Positions 61,101 through 64,000 of a stretch of 64,000 nucleotides of DNA are shown here, in pieces. The position numbers were made by a program, and so were the translations under genes. Every line of letters begins with the position of its first letter. The first letter of the stretch is position 1. Source of the DNA: Ruminiclostridium sp. (lineage in GTDB: Bacteria; Bacillota; Clostridia; Oscillospirales; Ruminococcaceae); contig JAFUNV010000157.1 in NCBI GenBank assembly GCA_017472865.1, positions 1 through 64,000 of the forward strand, given 5' to 3'. The notes under the pieces were generated by a model. That model made no database searches, was not told the DNA's origin, and was given only the letters and a program-made list of their open reading frames with translations.

Positions 61101-62714
61101 ATGATTACAGTATCGAATCTCAGCTTACAGTTCGGCGGTTCTACTCTTTTCAAGGACGTAGACCTTTTATTCACACCCGGAAACTGCTACGGTGTTATCG
61201 GCGCTAACGGCGCAGGTAAATCCACCTTTTTAAAGATACTCAGCGGCGAGCTTGAACCCACAACGGGTAGCGTTACTATCCCCAAGGATTTAAGAATGTC
61301 CGTATTGAAGCAGGACCACTTTGAATTTGACGAATACACCGTTCAGGAAACGGTTATCATGGGCAACAAGCGCCTTTATGAAGTAATGCAGGAAAAGGAC
61401 GCCCTCTACGCAAAGGAAGACTTCACCGAAGAGGACGGCAACAAGGCAAGTGAGCTTGAAGCTGAATTTGCCGAGCTTAACGGCTGGGAAGCGGAAAGCG
61501 ACGCCGCAAAGCTCATTCAGGGTCTCGGTCTTGACGAAAGCATTATGTACAGCACTATGGGCAGCCTTTCGGGTAACGAAAAGGTAAAAGTGCTTTTGGC
61601 TCAGGCTCTTTTCGGTAACCCTGACATTATCCTCATGGACGAGCCTACCAACCACCTTGATATTGACGCTATCGCATGGCTTGAGGACTTCCTCGCGGAA
61701 TACTTCGGTTCGGTTATCGTTGTATCCCATGACCGTCACTTCCTCAACAACGTCTGCACCCATATCGTTGATATCGACTACAATAAAATCAAGATGTACG
61801 TGGGTAACTATGAATTCTGGTATGAATCCTCTCAGCTTATTCAGCGCATGATTAAGCAGCAGAACAAGAAGAACGAGGAAAAAATCAAGGAATTACAGAT
61901 GTTTATCCAGCGTTTCTCCGCCAACAAGTCAAAATCCAAGCAGGCTACCTCCAGACGTAAGCTCCTCGATAAGCTTACCGTTGAAGAAATGCCCGCTTCC
62001 AGCCGCCGCTATCCCTTTATCGGCTTCGATATGGAGCGTGAGGCAGGTAAGGATATTCTTCAGGTTACGGGTCTTTCCAAGACCGTTGACGGCGTAAAGG
62101 TGCTTGACGACGTTTCCTTTACAGTAGGCAAGGGCGATAAGATTGCCTTCCTCGGCGAAAGCGAAATCGCAATTACCACGCTCTTCAAAATCATCATGGG
62201 TGAAATGGAACCCGACGAGGGCAGCTACAAGTGGGGCAGTACAATCACCACCAGCTATTTCCCCATTGACTCTGACCACTTCTTCGCAGGCTGCACAATG
62301 ACAATCCTCGACTGGATTCGTCAGTACTCCAACGACGTTACAGAAACCTATCTCCGCGGCTTCCTCGGCAGAATGCTGTTCTCGGGTGATGATATCTTCA
62401 AGCCCGTCAACGTTCTTTCGGGCGGCGAAAAGGTACGCTGTATGTTCTCCAGAATGATGCTGTTCCAGTCCAACTGCCTCGTTCTCGACCGACCCACCAA
62501 CCACCTCGACCTTGAAAGTATCACCGCAGTAAACAACGGTCTCAGAGACTTCAAGGGCAATGTGCTTTTCGCGTCCCACGACCACGAAATAGTACAGACT
62601 GTTGCCAACAGAATTATCGAAATCAACCAGAAGGGCTGCTTCGATAAGCTCGGCACTTATGAGGAATATATCGAATGGCGCAAGGGTCAGAATATCGGTA
62701 CATTTACTCTTTAA
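61101..62714 (+). CDS. ABC-F family ATPase (YbiT/YkpA-like) with degenerate second domain
   Basis: 537 residues from ATG 61101: two nucleotide-binding domains joined by a charged linker (about 245-310), no membrane helices. The first domain is intact (GANGAGKST; LSGNEK; LMDEPTNHLD). The second has Walker A GESEIAITT, lacking the GK(S/T) Lys, and Walker B VLDRPTNHLD, with Arg at the catalytic Glu; its signature LSGGEK remains. ABC-F proteins act on ribosomes as translation factors or antibiotic protection proteins. The role here is not determined. Confidence 0.92.
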   Translation: MITVSNLSLQFGGSTLFKDVDLLFTPGNCYGVIGANGAGKSTFLKILSGELEPTTGSVTIPKDLRMSVLKQDHFEFDEYTVQETVIMGNKRLYEVMQEKDALYAKEDFTEEDGNKASELEAEFAELNGWEAESDAAKLIQGLGLDESIMYSTMGSLSGNEKVKVLLAQALFGNPDIILMDEPTNHLDIDAIAWLEDFLAEYFGSVIVVSHDRHFLNNVCTHIVDIDYNKIKMYVGNYEFWYESSQLIQRMIKQQNKKNEEKIKELQMFIQRFSANKSKSKQATSRRKLLDKLTVEEMPASSRRYPFIGFDMEREAGKDILQVTGLSKTVDGVKVLDDVSFTVGKGDKIAFLGESEIAITTLFKIIMGEMEPDEGSYKWGSTITTSYFPIDSDHFFAGCTMTILDWIRQYSNDVTETYLRGFLGRMLFSGDDIFKPVNVLSGGEKVRCMFSRMMLFQSNCLVLDRPTNHLDLESITAVNNGLRDFKGNVLFASHDHEIVQTVANRIIEINQKGCFDKLGTYEEYIEWRKGQNIGTFTL

Positions 62715-62724
62715 TAAACACAAC

Positions 62725-62748
62725 GGGACATTGCCGAGGCAATGTCCC
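62725..62748 (+). terminator. Terminator of the ABC-F gene
   Basis: GGGACATTGC/GCAATGTCCC with a four-base loop, followed by TGTTTTTTATTT. Confidence 0.9.
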
Positions 62749-62754
62749 TGTTTT

Positions 62755-63675
62755 TTATTTAAGTGCCGCACCCTGAGGTACGATAAGCCTGAGGCCGTTT
62801 TCCTTCATGCAGATTTCGGTAAAACCTGAGGTTTTATAAAATTCTCCGTCGATATTGCAGGTCATTTCAAGACCGTTTCGCTGCATTATCTTCATACGCC
62901 TGCCACGTATAATCATCATTCTGTCGCCAAGCTTTTCCGCGTCACCCGCACAGAACGCCTTTATCGACATAAGCGTATCAATATATTTTACCGCTTTGAA
63001 AAGAATAAAATCCAGCATTCCGTCATTGGGCTTTGCATTTTTTGCAGGAGAAATATTTCCGCCGTAAACACAGCCGTTGAAGGCGCTTACCAGCAGATAT
63101 TTTCCGCTGTAATCCACACCGTCTATTTCAATCTGATAATCTATTTCTCGCTTGGTCAGTACATCAACGATTGACGAAAACCAGTAGGGGAAGTTACGGT
63201 TGAATTTTGAGATAAACTCATAGCTGTCGATATCGCCGATAATTCTGGCGGTCATTCCTATGGAAAGGGCATTGCAGAAACGTCTGCCGTCAAACTCTGC
63301 CGCGTCAAGCGTCATAGTTTCACCCTCAATAAGGTTTTTCAGCTCGTAAAAGCCGCTGCTGTCGCGGAAGCATTTCAGCAGGTCGTTGGTAACACCGCAG
63401 GGATAGCAGGCAAGCTCGGCGTTTTTAAAACCCTTGGCCGCGTCAAGCACTCGCTGAAATGTGCCCGAACCACCGCAGGCATATATTCTTATGGGCTCAT
63501 CACGGAAGGCGTCACAAATCTTGTTGGTGATTATAGACTCATGCCCCTCAAACTCCACGATAAAAAACAGATACTCAAAATCCATCGCCTTGCTGAGTGC
63601 TTCTACCTCTGTTCTGATTTCTTCCGACCTGTCAATATTTGCAGCAACAGGATTTACAATAAATATATGTCTCAA
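62755..63675 (-). CDS. Diacylglycerol/lipid kinase-family protein with altered GGDGT motif
   Basis: 306 residues with the DagK/YegS layout: RHIFIVNPVAA at the N-terminus, a nucleotide loop, YPCGVTNDLLKCF (usual PxGTxND), and NIDGEFY near the end. The usual GGDGTxxE is ACGGSGTFQR here (about 67-76), with Ser for Asp and Arg for Glu. Family members phosphorylate diacylglycerol or related lipids in phospholipid recycling. The changes raise doubt about kinase activity. ATG 63675 is the start, with AGTAGGTGAAA ahead of it. Confidence 0.85.
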   Translation of the reverse strand: MRHIFIVNPVAANIDRSEEIRTEVEALSKAMDFEYLFFIVEFEGHESIITNKICDAFRDEPIRIYACGGSGTFQRVLDAAKGFKNAELACYPCGVTNDLLKCFRDSSGFYELKNLIEGETMTLDAAEFDGRRFCNALSIGMTARIIGDIDSYEFISKFNRNFPYWFSSIVDVLTKREIDYQIEIDGVDYSGKYLLVSAFNGCVYGGNISPAKNAKPNDGMLDFILFKAVKYIDTLMSIKAFCAGDAEKLGDRMMIIRGRRMKIMQRNGLEMTCNIDGEFYKTSGFTEICMKENGLRLIVPQGAALK

Positions 63676-63710
63676 AGCGTTATTTCACCTACTTCTCACG
63701 CTGAAAACTG

Positions 63711-63739
63711 TTGTAATTTTCATTTAAATATGGTATAAT
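63711..63739 (+). promoter_or_regulatory. Promoter of the partial gene at the right edge
   Basis: -35 TTGTAA (63711-63716), 17 bp spacer, -10 TATAAT (63734-63739) preceded by TGG, an extended -10. Confidence 0.75.
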
Positions 63740-63814
63740 AAACACATAAGTAATGTTATAATTACAGATTAGCAGATTTTCTCGTTTTAGTCAAGTATAT
63801 TGAGGAATATTATT

Positions 63815-64000
63815 ATGAAAAATAAAGCACCTGACTTTTATAATTCCGATAAAGATACAACCCGTGTACGAAAACATGCCGAACGTTTTTCCTACTGGAT
63901 TTCCTTTACATATCTTATTTTTATGTTTTTTCTTTCCCGTCTTATGGAAATTCCCCTTGCAGCGTCCATGTTCTATCCGGGTGTAATGGTTGTCGGTACT
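63815..64000 (+). CDS. Membrane protein, N-terminus only (cut by window edge)
   Basis: The first 62 residues: a basic, polar start (MKNKAPDFYNSDKDTTRVRK) and one hydrophobic helix (SFTYLIFMFFLSRLMEI), with a second beginning at the edge. TGAGGAAT precedes the ATG. The family cannot be told from this much. Confidence 0.7.
   Translation, partial: MKNKAPDFYNSDKDTTRVRKHAERFSYWISFTYLIFMFFLSRLMEIPLAASMFYPGVMVVGT

Overview
The window reads as a chromosomal segment of a Gram-positive, plant-fibre-associated member of the Clostridia, most like the Ruminococcus/Oscillospiraceae group. The evidence is Thr-rich linkers in many exported proteins, lipoproteins with MKK...LxxC signals, a DapL-type lysine pathway, sporulation-type genes (ypeB, spoIIR, two spoIID-like genes), a GH74 xyloglucanase lipoprotein, a very large GT84/GH94 glucan synthase-like protein and the SRP RNA-dnaX-ybaB-recR block. 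The genus is an inference. I saw no rRNA, tRNA, CRISPR array, insertion sequence or prophage.

Layout. 1-5653 (- strand): a DUF368 transporter cut by the window edge, a divergent P-type ATPase, a Thr-linker lipoprotein with an NlpC/P60-like domain lacking its Cys, and ypeB. 5833-15298 (+): cysteine desulfurase, thiI and cinA, then three class B sortases interleaved with a HAD phosphatase, a SpoIID-domain protein that seems to begin at ACG, and a TPP riboswitch controlling thiT. 15452-24188 (-): an F1Fo ATP synthase operon with two extra genes between atpA and atpG, led by a Thr-linker membrane protein. 24424-31200 (+): the 2258-residue glucan synthase-like protein. 31240-38934: a second SpoIID protein with Gln at the expected catalytic Glu, an operon of membrane protein, lipoprotein and orphan response regulator, a TPR protein, a DUF218 protein, dapL and spoIIR. 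38931-46831: a small membrane protein, a heterodimeric ABC exporter, a zinc-binding lipoprotein, a Nudix hydrolase, an Abi/HEPN protein and a membrane lipase. 46930-52040 (-): aspartate kinase, thymidylate synthase, dihydrofolate reductase and GH74. 52195-57985 (+): SRP RNA, dnaX, ybaB, recR, two small secreted proteins and hisS. 58025-64000: an ABC-2 transporter with a GumN-like lipoprotein, an ABC-F protein, a diacylglycerol kinase-like protein and the start of a membrane protein.

How the genes work together. The desulfurase and ThiI form a tRNA thiolation pair. The sortases and SpoIID protein look like a cell-surface assembly locus. lysC and dapL both serve the diaminopimelate/lysine pathway, although they lie far apart. 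thyA and folA form the folate/dTMP pair. Promoters are easy to read: many match TTGxxx-17 bp-TATAAT, often preceded by TGG. Stem-loops with an ACGGGCGG core recur behind unrelated genes.

A theme worth attention is the number of proteins that keep a family fold but have changed key residues: the NlpC/P60-like protein, SpoIID at 31240, the P-type ATPase, the second ABC-F domain and the diacylglycerol kinase-like protein. The best candidates for undescribed biology are the sortase/SpoIID locus, the two extra ATP synthase operon genes, and the membrane protein/lipoprotein/response regulator operon. All coordinates and motifs were read by eye; no alignment or folding program was run.
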